DNA of 64,000 nucleotides from Microglena sp. YARC (GCA_022414725.1 CM039464.1:22047399-22111398); one strand, 5' to 3'; counted from the stretch's first letter, positions 1-13,294 are shown. Notes: generated from the letters alone by a model not told the origin. Numbers and translations are program-made.

Positions 1-3000
1 TTTTACACAGGTGACATACAATACTAGTACTCCACCTATGGCACTGGGGACATAGAACCATTAACTGGTAGCAAACAAAAATTATTAAGGAACGGCGGAA
101 AAAACAGGAAAACAGAAGAAAGCCTTGTCTAAAATAAAAGGATGAGAAAGGATGAACCAAAAACCACTGTAGTACTCCGAAAATGTAGCAGCAAAAAACT
201 TGGGTCATACCGAGCTGAGCTGAAACCAAAATGGAAATGTAACCATCCATGGGAAGCGCAAAAATACTATTCATCCAGAATAGTAGGCACCAAACCAGAA
301 AATCACAGGGAGGCCAAACAGAAATCAATCCTAGTACCAAAGGAAGGGGAACAACGGTGACTGAAAGAACCGAGAACTTAACCGAAAGAGAAGACTGAAA
401 AATCGTGTGAGAGCAGCACACGAGAGAATCAAATCCTAAAGGACGCAGACAAGAGGACGCAAAAGTCCACTATGGAAAAATAAAGTCGATGGAAAAATCC
501 ACTACCTTAAAAACTATTCTTAGCATAGAATTCATGACTAGGTTGGGATGAAAAACCATGATGAACTGGTTTCTTACTCAAAGATGGAAGTAAGAAGATT
601 TATGAAAGTTAATTATCATAAATCCCCAGTTACGGCACTAACTAAAACAAACAAGGAGGTGGGTATCGCACCGCAAAGAACTCATGCACTCAAGACACAC
701 CAAGCGCCTAACCACAAGCAAACCAAACCTGCAGGAACCGAAAAAACCCAAAGGATGCGAAGTTCAAAGTTTCAAGAAACTCGTAACCAACAAAGGAAAC
801 ACAGTTCAATGAACAATAGAAGGTTAGATGTACAACCATAGGACATAAAACCTATTGTCCACTTGAAAATAGTAAACGCAGAAAAAAGGACTTAAATAAT
901 TTACTGCAAAGGATGGACTGAAAGGGCGCTTGAAAAACATTCGGAAAACAAGAAAGAGGTGAGCGGCGGTATATCTGCAAGTACAACTGCAAGATTACCC
1001 AGCCCACCAATTCACAGTAAAATCCGAAGGGAAACAACTACTACACTCCACAAAAAGTTATAATCACTGGAGGGGCTGGTGATCTAAAAACTGTGTGGAG
1101 TAAAAAGAAATAGCTAATCTATGATGAGCTCCACCGAATGAACCATCTGCCTATGGAACGAAGAGTCACAAACCATCAAGACGCTAGAACGGTGGTCTGA
1201 ATGAATTACCACCTTCCACCAAAACCAAGAAAGACAGCCGAAAGGAAGCTGCCTAAACAAAGCGTCGTAACGCTCCACCAATCTAGACTACCCTATAAGT
1301 CAGTCTAGGCGGTGCTGAGGAATAGGCACCCACACATAGGGCCATGTTAACCTACGTATGAGAACCATCAGCACCTAAAACAATGAATCCTGGGTTGACT
1401 GTAACACCCCAGCCATACGCAGTATCAAGCTAGACCAATACTCTAGATCATCACTCACTCCACGTGACGGCTACATCATCACATGGGCTTGACCCGGATG
1501 ATCCACCAGGGACGGCAGGAGGCGAAGGGAGAAACAACGCCTGCGAGCCATCCAAGGTGGCCGGAGGTTGGCGACTATTAGACAATGGACCTATGACAGG
1601 CTCCACTATGACCTGAGACTGTCTGAATCCTAGAGCTTCACCGATAAAACATGGCACAGAGGAGGGCCTGGCGACCCCCTGAGATTCGGCTAAATTATTG
1701 TTTGGATATCCAACTCCCACCCGCCCTAAAACTTCACACACAATACAGCAAGATCAGGCCCTGGTCTGGAATGCAATCTGGATACATCCCAGCCAGGCCA
1801 GCCAACAACAATTGGGGTTGTTAAAGGGCGTAGGGAATTACCGGTTACACTAACATATCACCGTTTGATGACAGGAGGGATGCAAGCGGGCACGGGGACC
1901 CATACTAATGGGAGAGCCCAGTAAGACAGTTTAGACTAACTGGAGATAGAGAGTACATCACTACTCACTACTAACTGGCGCAACATCGGAACCCAAACAT
2001 AATAAACCTTACTCACCAGGGAATTCCCAACCAGTCTACCAAATAATGCCTTTTTAACTAGCTTGTTGCGTTACTTCCCAATACTAAGGTGACATAGCAA
2101 GGGCAACCAAACAGACGCAACAACGACACATCAGGTGCAACCCCGCAGAACAGCTCCAAAGGAGTCTTGTCACCCTAGTTGTGCAGCCGATTGCGAAGAT
2201 AACACACTCGCACTCTGCTGAGCAATGTCATCATCAACAACTCATGCACTGCCACAACTAATCGAGATCAACCATGCCTCTATACCACTTAACTAAAAAT
2301 TCCTAAGCCCTATCAGAAATCAAACACTTGAAACCCAAACTCCCGTAGCTGATGCATACACCTAAAGAGGGAACCAGGGGCACGGTAAGACAAAGTAGCG
2401 ACCTCTGTCGAACCACGGAACGCACCCAGGGGTCCCAAGGATCCTAAGAGAGAAAAAATATCCACCAAGATATCATGCCAAAGATCCTCCACGGCCGCTG
2501 AACTAGGGCCAGGACGGCGTCCACTTTGGCCTTTAGCATGGGCGAAGTCCGGCGCTGCGAGACCTGGGATCACAGAAGGTGGGGAAGCGTTAGGTCGAAG
2601 TCGAGATTTGAGGTATGGGAAAAAGGAGACGAGAATGACAGTGCAGCAAGTCGCACCTGGTGCAGAAAATCGCACCAATGGCAGAAAATCGCAAATCGCA
2701 AGGGCAGAATTCGAAAAATTATCACTAGGATGCGAAGAGCAGAGCCGAGGCATGTAAAGGTCCTAATATCCCGCCGTCGATGATCAGCCAATCCCAAGTC
2801 CCCCCCTCTATCGCTTGACTCACCCGGTTGGGGGGTAGAGGGAGCAGCACCCGTAGTGGTGCTGACCATACCCCCCTGCTTCCTACCACCTCCAGAATCT
2901 CCAGGTCCAGACGCGTAGGTCGTTCTCCTCTGGCGAACCCTACGGCAGTGCCGGCGATCCGCCAGCTTGATCGAAAAAATTCTCCAGAAGGTAGCACAGA

Positions 3001-4581
3001 GCCACTAGAGCGCAAGCTCATGCCAGTAGCCGACCGTCGGCTGGGCAGAGCAAAGGGGGCACAGACGACGTAGACATCAGCAGGGAGCTTGGTCGGCTTG
3101 GCAACCTCCGGTATGCAGGCAGAGCCTCAAACACCGGATAAAGGTCAGCGACGTCAAGGACGCGAGCAGACGAAGACGGGGTATCTCCACCGATGTCCAG
3201 GCTAGTCGCCGACTTGAGTCTGCACGTCACAGTCATCTACGACAGACGGAGGAGGCGACAGACGGCAGGGAGGAAAAGGAAGAGAAGATGGAGGAATGAC
3301 CGGGGGGGGTTACTTCCACGATGGCGGAAGGATCCTCCTCTCCGGCAGCAGAGGCCGCTGGCGCGCAATCAATCAGCCAATTTGTCGTCATGTCAGGACT
3401 TCGGAACTTCCAGAATGAAGCTCTTTGAAGCCAAGTAGAGGACGACGCATAAGATGCATTGCAAAGCAGTGGTACAATGGTGGGCCCAATGACCTATCAG
3501 CTTGTAAGCACTCTGTAGAGTGGACAGAGATGATTGCAGCTGAACAGACGCGCCAATCTATACACGGAGACGAGAATAAGTTACAAGCACAGGAGACCCA
3601 TTAAGGGGCGCCAGTGGAGAAAGGGGCGGCAGCCAGGAACCTAACAGGGTACAGGCCAGACCGGTGACGCAGCCAACAGGAAGCTGTCACTGAGTCACTC
3701 AAGGATGACTCAGTCTACAGGAAGCTGTCACTACGGGAAGCTGGCACAGTACTGGCAGAGCCGATAGTTCTAAGGAAGTACATAAGTAGTCACCAAGTCA
3801 TAAAACGCGTGAGAGCACCGCAATTCATGCTGACAGGGACCTCACGCATACACATGCACGCATACGAATTTTTCTTCGAATTAATCGCACCCGCCAGGAC
3901 ATCCTGTCAGCTTTTCTGGCATTTGCTGCTCTTCTTTTGGCTGTCTGCCCTTACCTGTGGCTACGAGTACACGTAGCGCCTGTTCTGTTCTCGCAGTGCT
4001 CCGTCCTGTCAGGTTCGCCCCGCCCTAGGCCGCCTGCGACCTGTCTTGCATGGGCATCTTTTCCTAGCCTGCCCTGACCCTGTATGGCCTACGTCCTCAA
4101 TCCTAGCATTCACGTCCTGGCCTTTTGGTCATATATGGCTTCTAACGCTCTATTCACGAGCAGTAAACTCGCGGCTGGATCAATAGCGCAGCATCGGCTC
4201 CATTTGCCACCTCAGCCGTACTTGCTTTAATTAGGGTACTTCATGAGTCAGTCCTGCGGCTCTCCTTGCTTGCTGCATCATCTATTGGTGCTGTCCACCT
4301 GCTGTCTTGCTCATCCTGTCGCGCAATTCGATTCGTCGGTGTTATCCCTTGCTTGCCCTGTGGTCCGTGCCTTCGCAGTGCTTATCTCCCTCATCGTATT
4401 CTGGACGAACGCGTCATTGACAGTTACGCTTGAGGCATTTTCAGCTCGTTACGCTCGCAAAATTTGCTAGTCCCTGGTGCAGGTGATATTTTGGCTTTCT
4501 TAGAGTTGCGAGTAATTCCCCCTCTCTCGCCCACCACTCATCTCTGTCCAGCCTACTTACTTTTGTCGTTGCCTGTGCAGA
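1..4581. other. No confident gene; A-rich left part and retrotransposon leader
   Basis: I recognise no gene in this stretch. The first ~1.3 kb is A-rich on the plus strand. Short ORFs occur on both strands (for example 2313-2753 minus), but none has a recognisable domain and they overlap each other in several frames. The last ~700 bases before the gag start must include the untranslated leader of the retrotransposon. I looked here for a copy of the 3' LTR at 12944-13294 and found none. Confidence 0.6.
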
Positions 4582-7500
4582 ATGGCCTCCCACAAAATCG
4601 CAACCCCGGGCACCAACGCCGCTGCTGAGCAGCCTACGACGTCAGTGGTCGACACCAATCCTGAAGGGATTGCGTCGTCGGACACTGAGCCCGACATTGA
4701 GCTCAATGCGACGCAGGACGAATCCGCCTCTGCCGACGCGCGGCCCTCTGTTTCAGTGGGCACGCTGCAACCTCTGGTCGCAGGCTTCACTGGTCTGGTC
4801 GCATCCTCGGGTGCGCCGATCGCGACCCCACCTCTGGGCGCTGGCGTTGCCCCTCCGACGACGATGATGGCCGGGCCTAGCCTCGAAGTGGCCAGTGCGA
4901 CGTATCAAGCTAGCGCAGAGCGCAAGCGCCATGAGCACATGGCAGGTCATCTGATCGCGGCCGAGCAGATTGGTCACCTCCGATCTGAGCTCAACCAGGC
5001 CGCCATCGCCAATTCGGCCTTGACCGACCAGTTTGCAGCGGCTGTCGCCGCTACGGACACAAACATCTTCGATCTTGAGCGCCGCCTCAACACCAAAGTC
5101 GCAGATACTGATGCGGCGCTGGCCAACCATTGCACTGCTGAGGAGCGCCAAGAGCTCGTTGAGAGCCACTACTGCCTCGGCAGAGATTTGGCCAAGAGTC
5201 GCCAAGAATTGTGCGCCCTCCAGGCCGCGCACAATCTGGCTGTGTCGGACTCCAAGACCGCTTCAAAGACGCTGCGCACTGCGCTCGAGACCACCGAGAG
5301 AGATCTGTTGCGGTCTCAAACAGGTGAGCACAGTCTTACGCCCAATGGGTATAGAACAAACCTGCCTTTCACGGTTTGCAATCCATTTGCGCATATCGAG
5401 GACATACCTTCCCGCTCAGATGTTCCTTGCGCTGTTTTGCCCGTCAATCGCACACTGTTTCCCCCCCCAACCGACGGCTTTGACTAACTCCCCACGTCCC
5501 CCCCCCCCCCATGCAGAGGTCGCCCCCCTTCGTGCAGAGTGCGCTCGCCTGACTGAGGTCGTCGCGCAGCTCACACGCGAGAACATCGACTTTGGCAAGC
5601 GCCCCGTCGCTGCTCCCGCTGCTCCCTCTGCTCCCGCCCTCACCCAAGCTGACGTCATGGCCATTGTCGCGGCGCATCTCGCTGCTTTGCCTCGCAACAA
5701 GACGGGTGGCGAGCCCATGGACACAGAGGGTGACCCCCGCGGTTCCACCAGCGACGCCCTCTTCCAAGGGATCGGGAACGGCAGGACTGTCGGGCGCAAG
5801 CATGCGCTGCCTCAGTCCGCCCGTCATGACGACCCCGACCCTCTTGAGCCCATCTCTGCGCGCAAGCTGGCGCTGATGCGTGCCCGCCAGGCGAAAGCGG
5901 CGCCATCGTACGCCAAGGCGGCGAAGACGGATGGTCTGCTGTACTTCCACTCAGCGGATCACCCTATCGCCCCCTATGCCGACGCTAAGTTGGCGGCTCA
6001 TTTAACCGAGTACGCTGACGGGCTCCTCTTGGCCAGCGACCCCGAGGACTTGCGTGAGGCGCAGCAGGCGATCGACGATATTCGCGATCACATGACCCGT
6101 CTGTTCATTGCCAACAAGATGCGCAAGAAGAACAACTGGATGCTTGAGATGCCTTCGAGCATCGAGGACATCGTCAACAGGGATGCCGCCCTCAAGGGCG
6201 CAAAGCTGCTGCCTCACTACCCTGCGGCCGAAGCCAATGACGACAGACTCGACGAGAATTTGCCTCGTGCACCTGACAGGCAGGTGCGGGTTGTGGGTGA
6301 TTCAGGGTTGTTTAATCAGATAGCTGTCGCTCAGGTCGCCCCGACATTCACTCCAGAACCGTTTCAGATCCCCGACGTCTATGCACCCTCGGGTTATCTC
6401 ACGGGCAAAATGCAACGAGGTTCGATCCCGCGGGGGGGCGCTACCCCTTCCTTGCCGACAGTCTCACCCGGATCTCCTGTACCCCCCGACGACCCCGTTT
6501 CGGTCTCCGACTACTTCTCGTCGGACGACGACATCGCCGATCCCCCAGGGTCATCCCGCCAGGCGCCGCCTGTCAAACCGACCGCTGATCGCGCTCCTCG
6601 GGCTACTCAGCCCGAGCCCCCAACGTCGCCCGCGATGCCTTCGACAGAGCCCCCGGCTCCTGTTCGACCTCGTGCGAAGCGCGCAGCTAAACTGCCTGCG
6701 GACACACCTTCGCCGACGCGACAGGCTCGCGCGGACACGCCAATGACTCCAGACGCCCCACCATGTTGGCCCGGTTCGCTCCCGCCGCTCGCCCCTCCTC
6801 CCGCTGATCGCGCCCCTCATCACGCTGATCGCGACCATGGGTTCGCAAAGCGTATTACTGAGATGAGAAAGGAATTGCGTCTCATTGACCACAAACTGTC
6901 GGACAAGTGTTATAAGGCTAAGTTGCGACGATGGATCTTCAATGTAGTCACGATCCTCGAGCTCCAGTTTGCCGACGGATACAGTGGGCCGTTCCAGCGA
7001 ATTGTTCCACATCTGTCGGGCGCATTCACTGGCCAGCTCCGCATCACTTTCGACGAAGCATGGGCGGGCAGCGAGTTGGACGGGTTGGATTTCATGGGGA
7101 TCGTGGCATGGGCGGAATCGCTCCTCATGCCCGAACTTTTATCGGAATCACACGTTGCTCTCACCAGACTACACGAAGGTGGCTTGCGCCAAGATACTCG
7201 ATCCTTGCAGAATTATTACCACGCCATCAAGTCTGAATTTCGCAAAGTCCCTGATCTCACCGATCGCGAGAAGTTAAACTTCTTTCGCACAGGACTCTCC
7301 GACGATCTCCGCGCCGGAGCACACTCTAGGCGTGAGTCGGGCACGTTATTCGAAACAATGGAGGACTTGTTATGCTATCTGCAATTGGACGAGGCGAGAA
7401 AAGTCGTCGCGGCTCGTGGCAAGTCCTTGACAGACAAGCACGATCGCCATCAGAGGGGAGGCTACGCTAATCATAAGTCGAAGTATCCGTTCAAGAGGCC

Positions 7501-8152
7501 CGCGGATACTAAATACCCGGGTAAGGACCTTCCATTCAATCGCGTCCAATTTACCAAATCCCCCCCCTCCGATTCTGACACTGATTCTTTCTCTTCCCAG
7601 GGCCTAAAGACCACCGACGACGGCGGGGAGATGAACTCTCGCCCAGCCAAGAGCCCCAAACTGGAGGTCAACGGTAGTCGCAACCCGGCCGCTGGCCGAG
7701 GTGGTGGAGGACGTAGTGCGACGCAACCGCCGCACATCGCCAAGCTGGGTGGATCGCCAAGGTCGCAGGTCCTCAGTTTGCAAGGTGCTGATCGCACGTT
7801 CGGGAGAGGCTCTATTAGCCGCGGCGCGGGCCGTGGTGGTCGAGGAGGATACGGACAAGGTGCTGGTCGGGGCCGTTCACAGCCCGTCGGGCCGCGAACC
7901 CCTGACTTTTCGGGTCAAGACCCTCAGAATGCTATGCACATGAACAACTCGGTCAGCGTCGGGCAAACCATCTGGCTGCAGAACGGAGCTCGCTGCTTCT
8001 TCTGTTTTTGCTACATGAAGACGTGTGCACAGTCGCTGAATGCTGACCGACGCTGCCGCACACGGGACTTGCCCAACTGGCCGGCCCTCAATGAGACGAC
8101 ATGTCCCGACTGGGCCCTTGACGGCAACGGTCCCATCCCGATTTGGGAATAG
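4582..8152 (+). CDS. gag: Retrotransposon Gag, join(4582..5323,5517..8152)
   Basis: This is the structural polyprotein that would form the particle. Splicing out 5324-5516 joins two frames exactly and gives 1125 residues, long for a gypsy Gag. Residues ~100-270 are Ala/Leu/Glu-rich with coiled-coil character, and the coil continues straight across the splice junction. A Pro/Ser/Thr-rich, probably disordered, middle follows. Residues ~690-875 form a helical, capsid-like segment of retrotransposon Gag type. An RGG-rich basic tail at ~970-1035 may bind RNA. A Cys-rich C-terminus is present but I see no canonical CCHC knuckle. The ATG at 4582 is the first in a long open frame. The ORF ends at a UAG at 8150-8152, with pol following in the same frame. 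The coding region itself shows no other lesion, although pol is damaged. Confidence 0.82.
5324..5516 (+). other. Spliceosomal intron inside gag (193 nt)
   Basis: The donor is CAG|GTGAGC and the acceptor follows a C-rich tract, ATGCAG|AG. A CTAAC-type branch-point candidate sits at ~5484-5489. The intron is 193 nt, not a multiple of three. Removal links codon position 1 (G at 5323) to 5517-5518, making GAG and restoring the downstream frame. Unspliced RNA would hit the in-frame stop at 5485-5487. Confidence 0.78.
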
Positions 8153-11100
8153 GAATCGGCCGGTCAGGTCTTGACGAGCCTAGATCGTGTAATTGGTGAC
8201 GATAAAGTAGTAGTAGTCGAGCCACTGGAGCTCTTGTTGCAAGTTCAGGAGGAACTATTTTCTAACTTGGGCTTAACCCCATCTATTGATGTAACATCTA
8301 CTAATGCCCTTTCGTCCCCTTGTCTCTTGAAGTTCTCTACGGAGTTTGGCATGCGAGTCTCCATCGCCAACGAGTTCATATACGCGCACCCCATTCCGGA
8401 AGACGGCGTGTCGGTGTTGGAACACTATTGGGAATGCAAAAATGATGCTCCCTTCGACACATCCGGAATGTTCATCCTCCCGAAAAATGCAAGTAACGAT
8501 AAACATGTCTCCAGTCTCCTTCAAGGTATGGAGTTATTTAAGGAGTATCAATCGTACGACCACCATACGAAACCCCGCCCCAAGGGATCACCTTCGAATA
8601 AGGTCGCCATCCAAGTATGGTATGACCCTCCCGACTCCGAACGGGCCATCCAAATCAATAAGGATTGGCACGCGATCAACGACGCGACCAAGGCAGTATA
8701 CTTTGGCCCCGCACCAAAGGAGCATATCCCCTGTCCGGTTGAAACCCGTCGAAAACAACACTGGTGGTCGGAGGCATTGGATCCCAAAGTTCGTGAGAAA
8801 CAAATTGCTGCCAGGCGGTCGACGAAGTGCATCCGTCGCAATCACGCACAACGAAACACGAATTCTTCCCCCGTGCTCACTACGCGAGCCAATCGGGTAT
8901 ACGAAGTCAACTCCGCGACAGCCCCCGATATGCTTTCCAACGCCCGATCTGGCGCAAAGCAATTGCTCACATTGGCAGATTCGGGCGCGCCGGGTTGCCT
9001 TATGGAAAAGCAAACGGCTGATGATCTCGGTTTGCACATCCGCCCTTGGGAAAACGAACGCGACGGATTCACTTGCGCTAACGACGGGATTATCAAAATC
9101 CGAGGGACGGCCACGCTCCCTATCCACATACAACGATATGTTGGCAAAGTGTTTGTCCATGTCGTCGACAAACTTCCTGGAGGATTAGACCTAATCCTCG
9201 GATCCGACTGGATGCGCGACGAAAGGGCCGTCCTCGACTACGATCGCATGTCCATGTCGCTCAAACGGTACGGCGGCTGTATAACCCCTATTAACAGGCA
9301 GCGGGACGAAACGGCTCCTTCCTTCTTCACCATGGCACTATTGGGCAAGTCAACTGATGACCCGGTCATTACGGGTCGCAAAGCAGCAAAGCTTTTGAAG
9401 GCTGGCGCTAACCACATCATGGTCAACTTCCGCGAATCGCGGGCGGACTTACCGGCGTCAAATGTCACAGCCGATGAAAGAGCGAAATTGCTCACGAAAT
9501 TATTGCCGTCCGACGGACCGTTACCTGGTCCGCCAGTGGCTAGCATGGATTTCGAAAATTGGATCCACGACAACATCCTTGACCACGACGATAAAACGCT
9601 AATCTCGGCCAGCGATCTGCGCGCCCTTCTATGGAAATATCGCAAAGTCTTCAACAATTTGCCGATGGGGACTCCTAACCATCGAGTCATACCTCACGTC
9701 ATCAAAACGCAAGACAATGCTTACGCCCCGTATCTAAGAAATCGTCGCATGAGTCCAGCCGAGACTTTGCTATGTGAAGAATACGTCTCCGACCTTTTAC
9801 AACAAGGCTTCATCGCCCCGAGCTCGTCCCCGTACGGAGCGCCAATTATGATCATAGCGAAACCAGGTGGAACGGGATACCGTGTTGTTTGCGATTGGCG
9901 CGCGAGCACTCAACAACATTACGATTAAAAATAGGTATCCCCTTCCCCGTATTGACGAGACCATTGACCGTCTAGGTGGAGCTACCTTGTTTAGTTCCCT
10001 CGACCTCACGTCTGGTTATTACCAAATATGTATATCGGACGAGGACGCGCCGAAGACTGCGTTCACTACCCCGATGGGTCAGTTCGAATTTAAAGTCCTT
10101 GGGATGGGGTTGGCGAACGCGCCTGCCACGTTCCAAGCAGTCATGAACCAGATATTCGCGCCCTACTTGCACAAATTCGTCGTGGTTTACTTGGACGATA
10201 TCTTGGTTTACGGACGCACTCCGGCGGAACACTTGGCCAACTTGGCCACGGTCCTCCAGGTCCTCCAGGACAACGAATTCGACGCGAAGCTCTCCAAATG
10301 TTCATTCAACAAAACAGAGGTTAAATTCCTTGGTCATTACATTGGACGCGACGGAATTAAAGTTGATCCGAAAAAGGTTAGCACAGTCCACGACTGGCCT
10401 ACTCCGAAAACGGCGAAACAGATCGGCTCATTCCTCGGTTTGTGCAATTATTTTCGCAAATTTATCCAAGGCTATTCGTCCCTCGCCACCCCTCTTCAGA
10501 CCTTGTCTAACATCAAGGGTGAGCTTGGCCCCTTGTTCAAAAATGAACATCTCGTAGCATTCGAAGGCCTCAAAGAAGCCTTGCTTTCTGCCCCAGTCCT
10601 CGCACTTCCGGATTTTAGCAAACCTTTCGAAGTCATTACTGACGCATCATTACGTGGTACGGGCACGGTGCTCTTACAAGATAAACACCCCATCGCCTTT
10701 GCCAGCAAAAATTATATCCCAGCGGAGCTGAATTATACAACGACAGAACAAGAAATGCTAGCGATCGTCCACGCGTTGACCGAATGGCGGTGCTACCTCG
10801 AAGGTTCCCACATGACGTTGGTCACCGACCACAATCCGCTCACATACTTCGATACCAAGGCGGTCCTTTCGCGACTCATGGGTGGATGGCAGGAGGACCT
10901 CGCGCCCTTTAGCTATACTTGGGAGTATCGCGCCGGTCGCAATAATATGGCTGACCCGGTCAGTCGCAACCCCAACCTCTCCGCCCCCGCCGACGTCGCG
11001 GTCGCGCACCAGCTGTTGGTGTTCTCTCTCTTGGTCAGCGAATGCCGTCCTCGATCGAATAAGCAACACCCTGTTGCGGTCGGTCCCACAGTCATTGATA

Positions 11101-12773
11101 TCCTACCCCGCCCTCCAACGGTCCTGCTCGCACCTTCGGTGCCGGTCAAGGAAACGTGACGACGCAGACGCCCGATGCCCTTGGCGTCGACTCCCTCCTC
11201 TTTCTCCATCATGGATCGAATTTTGGCTGGGTACAAAACGGACTCAAACTTCACGCCGGGCTGCAAGCGCCTCCGTGATAAATTTTCCAGAAACGGGTAC
11301 TAGTTCAAGAAAAACAAGTACGGCCGCGAATTTTTATGTGTCCCACTTGACGCGGCACTTCGCCTGGATATTATCCGCGAAGCTCACGATCCGGTTTACA
11401 TGGGCCATTGCGGTCGCACCAAAACGTTGGAACTGGTCACACGCACTTTTACTTGGGCCAAAGTCACGGCAGATGTGGCTGCCTTCGTCCAGCAGTGCCA
11501 TAAGTGCCAAACGAACAAACCCGGAAACGCAAAGCCGAACTGTACCATGGTTCCCGTGGAAATTCCAGACAAATTCTGGGAGTGCGTCTCCACGGACCTT
11601 ATTACAGCGCTTCCGCCAACATCGTCGGGCCATGATGCCATCGCTGTGTTCGTCGACAAGCTGTCCAAGATGGTTCATCATGTCGAACCTTGTCATACGA
11701 CGATTAACGCAGAGGAATTCGCTTCCCTATACCTCAATCGTGTCATCCGATATCATGGTATCCCAAAGAAACTCCTCAGTGATCGCGACGCGCGATTCAC
11801 AGGCCATTTCGGCGTGGCTCTCCATCGTTTGATGGGCACGCGACAAGCGTTTTCGACAGCGTTCCATCCACAAACTGACGGTCAGACAGAACGCATGAAC
11901 CGCGTCATCGAGGACATGATTCGCCACTACGTGGGGCCATACCATGACGATTGGGATAAATCTTTGGCATTGGTGGAGTTTGCGATCAACAATTCCTACT
12001 AAGAGTCCATTCAGAACACCCCCTTTCGGGCGTACCTTGGCTACGACCCTACGACGCCTCTCAAGGCGGAAGTCGAATCGAAATGTCCGGCTGCCAACAA
12101 TTGGTGGGCTGATCACATTGAACGTCAAGATCAATTCAAGGCATGCATGCAAGCCGCTCAAGATCGGCAGAAAGCCCATTACGATAAACGACGAACGGAG
12201 GTTTTCTTCAACCTTGGTGATAAAGTTCTCTTGTCCACCCGCAATATGAAGTTCAAAGCAACGGGTAAACCAAAATTTACACCTCGTTTTGTTGGTCCTT
12301 ATACGATAACTGAATGCATTGGTCCACGCGACGAACAGACTGGAGTCGTCCGGCAGGTCACGGCATGCCGCTTAGCCTTGCCTAAGATGATGCGCATCCA
12401 CCCCGTGTTTCACGTGGGTTTGATCAAGCATTGGCGTTCTGATGGCGTTGTCCATGTTGGACAACCGCTTGAGTTCGACTCCGACGGCGCTCCGATTTGG
12501 AATATCCAATGCATCATGCACGAAAAGTCGCGTGTCATCGGCACATCCAGCAAACGACGTCTCGAATACTTGGTCCGATGGCAAGACTTCGGTATTGAGC
12601 AAGACACTTGGAAACTCGCCAAGGCGGTCAAGAAAAGTGCCCCTCACGTCGTCGATGCATGGCAATCCCGTGTTACGCCCGTTATGTCCCGACGTACGTC
12701 GAAAAAACGGGCCCATCACCCACCCATCGCACTCGACGCATACGACACGGCGGTCAGATTGCTTTATTTATAA
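8153..12773 (+). pseudogene. pol: Pol polyprotein (protease, RT, RNase H, integrase, chromodomain), disrupted
   Basis: Pol follows gag in the same frame after one UAG. The aspartic protease has its DSG triad at ~8978 and an ILGSDW segment at ~9189. RT starts at ~9600; the frame shifts at ~9895-9905, just after the CDWRA motif, and RT continues in the next frame with LDLTSGYYQI (~10000) and the catalytic YLDD at 10188-10199. RNase H has DAS at ~10640 and TDHNPLTYF at ~10830. Stops follow at 11157-11159 (TGA) and ~11301 (TAG, where related integrases have Trp). Integrase has an HHCC zinc site (~11400-11510), the first catalytic Asp near 11600 in STDLIT, and the FHPQTDGQTER motif at ~11870. A TAA at 12000-12002 replaces an expected Gln. 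The frame then runs to a chromodomain at ~12550-12690 and a natural stop. Four lesions make this copy inactive. Confidence 0.9.
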
Positions 12774-12930
12774 AGCTATCTTTCTCGGAGTACTCAAAAG
12801 GGATGTTAAATGGTTCTCTCCGAAACCAACTTGTTTCATCAAGTATATTGTGAGCACGGCACATACGACGACGACTGGTATTCACATCCCACCTCTATTT
12901 ACGATCAGATGCGGGGTCCGCATCTCTTCT

Positions 12931-12943
12931 GGAGGGGGGGGAG
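12931..12943 (+). other. Polypurine tract
   Basis: GGAGGGGGGGGAG lies directly before the TGTAAC start of the LTR. This is the expected position and composition of the plus-strand primer for reverse transcription. Confidence 0.85.
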
Positions 12944-13294
12944 TGTAACGGTACAGAACCCTTCACGGGTACTCTGGCCGTCCAGCAAGGCATACGGGTA
13001 CACCGTACCCGTAAGCCACGTGACGAACGCACTTGATACAGTACCATACCCATGTACTGCCTCATCTCTCACAACGCACACGTTGCGCACATAAACGACA
13101 CGAGCTACTCGGAACGAACCCTTCTACTCCTACCACGAAGACGTTCCATCCGAGATACTCTACATCCCTTACCTAGGTAACACCCTTACTGTTCTGCTAG
13201 CTTGCACTTATCGACATACATATAAACATACATCACGTAGCCCGTTACTCTAGGATAACCCCTCAAGCTGCTAGGTGCATCGTGAGCTGTTACA
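12944..13294 (+). repeat. 3' LTR of the Ty3/gypsy element (351 bp)
   Basis: The LTR begins TGTAAC and ends GTTACA, a perfect 6-bp inverted terminus with TG...CA ends. It starts immediately after the purine tract. The sequence CTGAT follows and could be one target duplication, but without the partner LTR this cannot be tested. Confidence 0.8.

Larger units (their letters stand above)
4582..13294 (+). mobile_element. Ty3/gypsy LTR retrotransposon with chromodomain (decayed, 5' LTR not found)
   Basis: The order gag, aspartic protease, reverse transcriptase, RNase H, integrase, chromodomain, purine tract and LTR is that of a Ty3/gypsy chromovirus. The element would replicate through an RNA intermediate, and the chromodomain is thought to steer integration to marked chromatin in this group. 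The left limit given is the gag start codon; the true 5' end lies upstream and was not located. The right limit is the end of the TG...CA LTR. Pol is broken in four places, so this copy should not be autonomous. Confidence 0.9.

Noticed and set aside
5416..5950. Minus-strand ORFs opposite gag
   Set aside because: They mirror the GC-rich Gag frame and have no motif of their own.
7521..7600. Possible second gag intron (GTAAGG ... CTCTTCCCAG)
   Set aside because: Both sites look good but removal of 80 nt shifts the frame away from the open Gag frame, which runs through uninterrupted.
10882..11832. 316-codon ORF overlapping RT and integrase in another frame
   Set aside because: The conserved pol motifs lie in the other frame; this ORF is its shadow.
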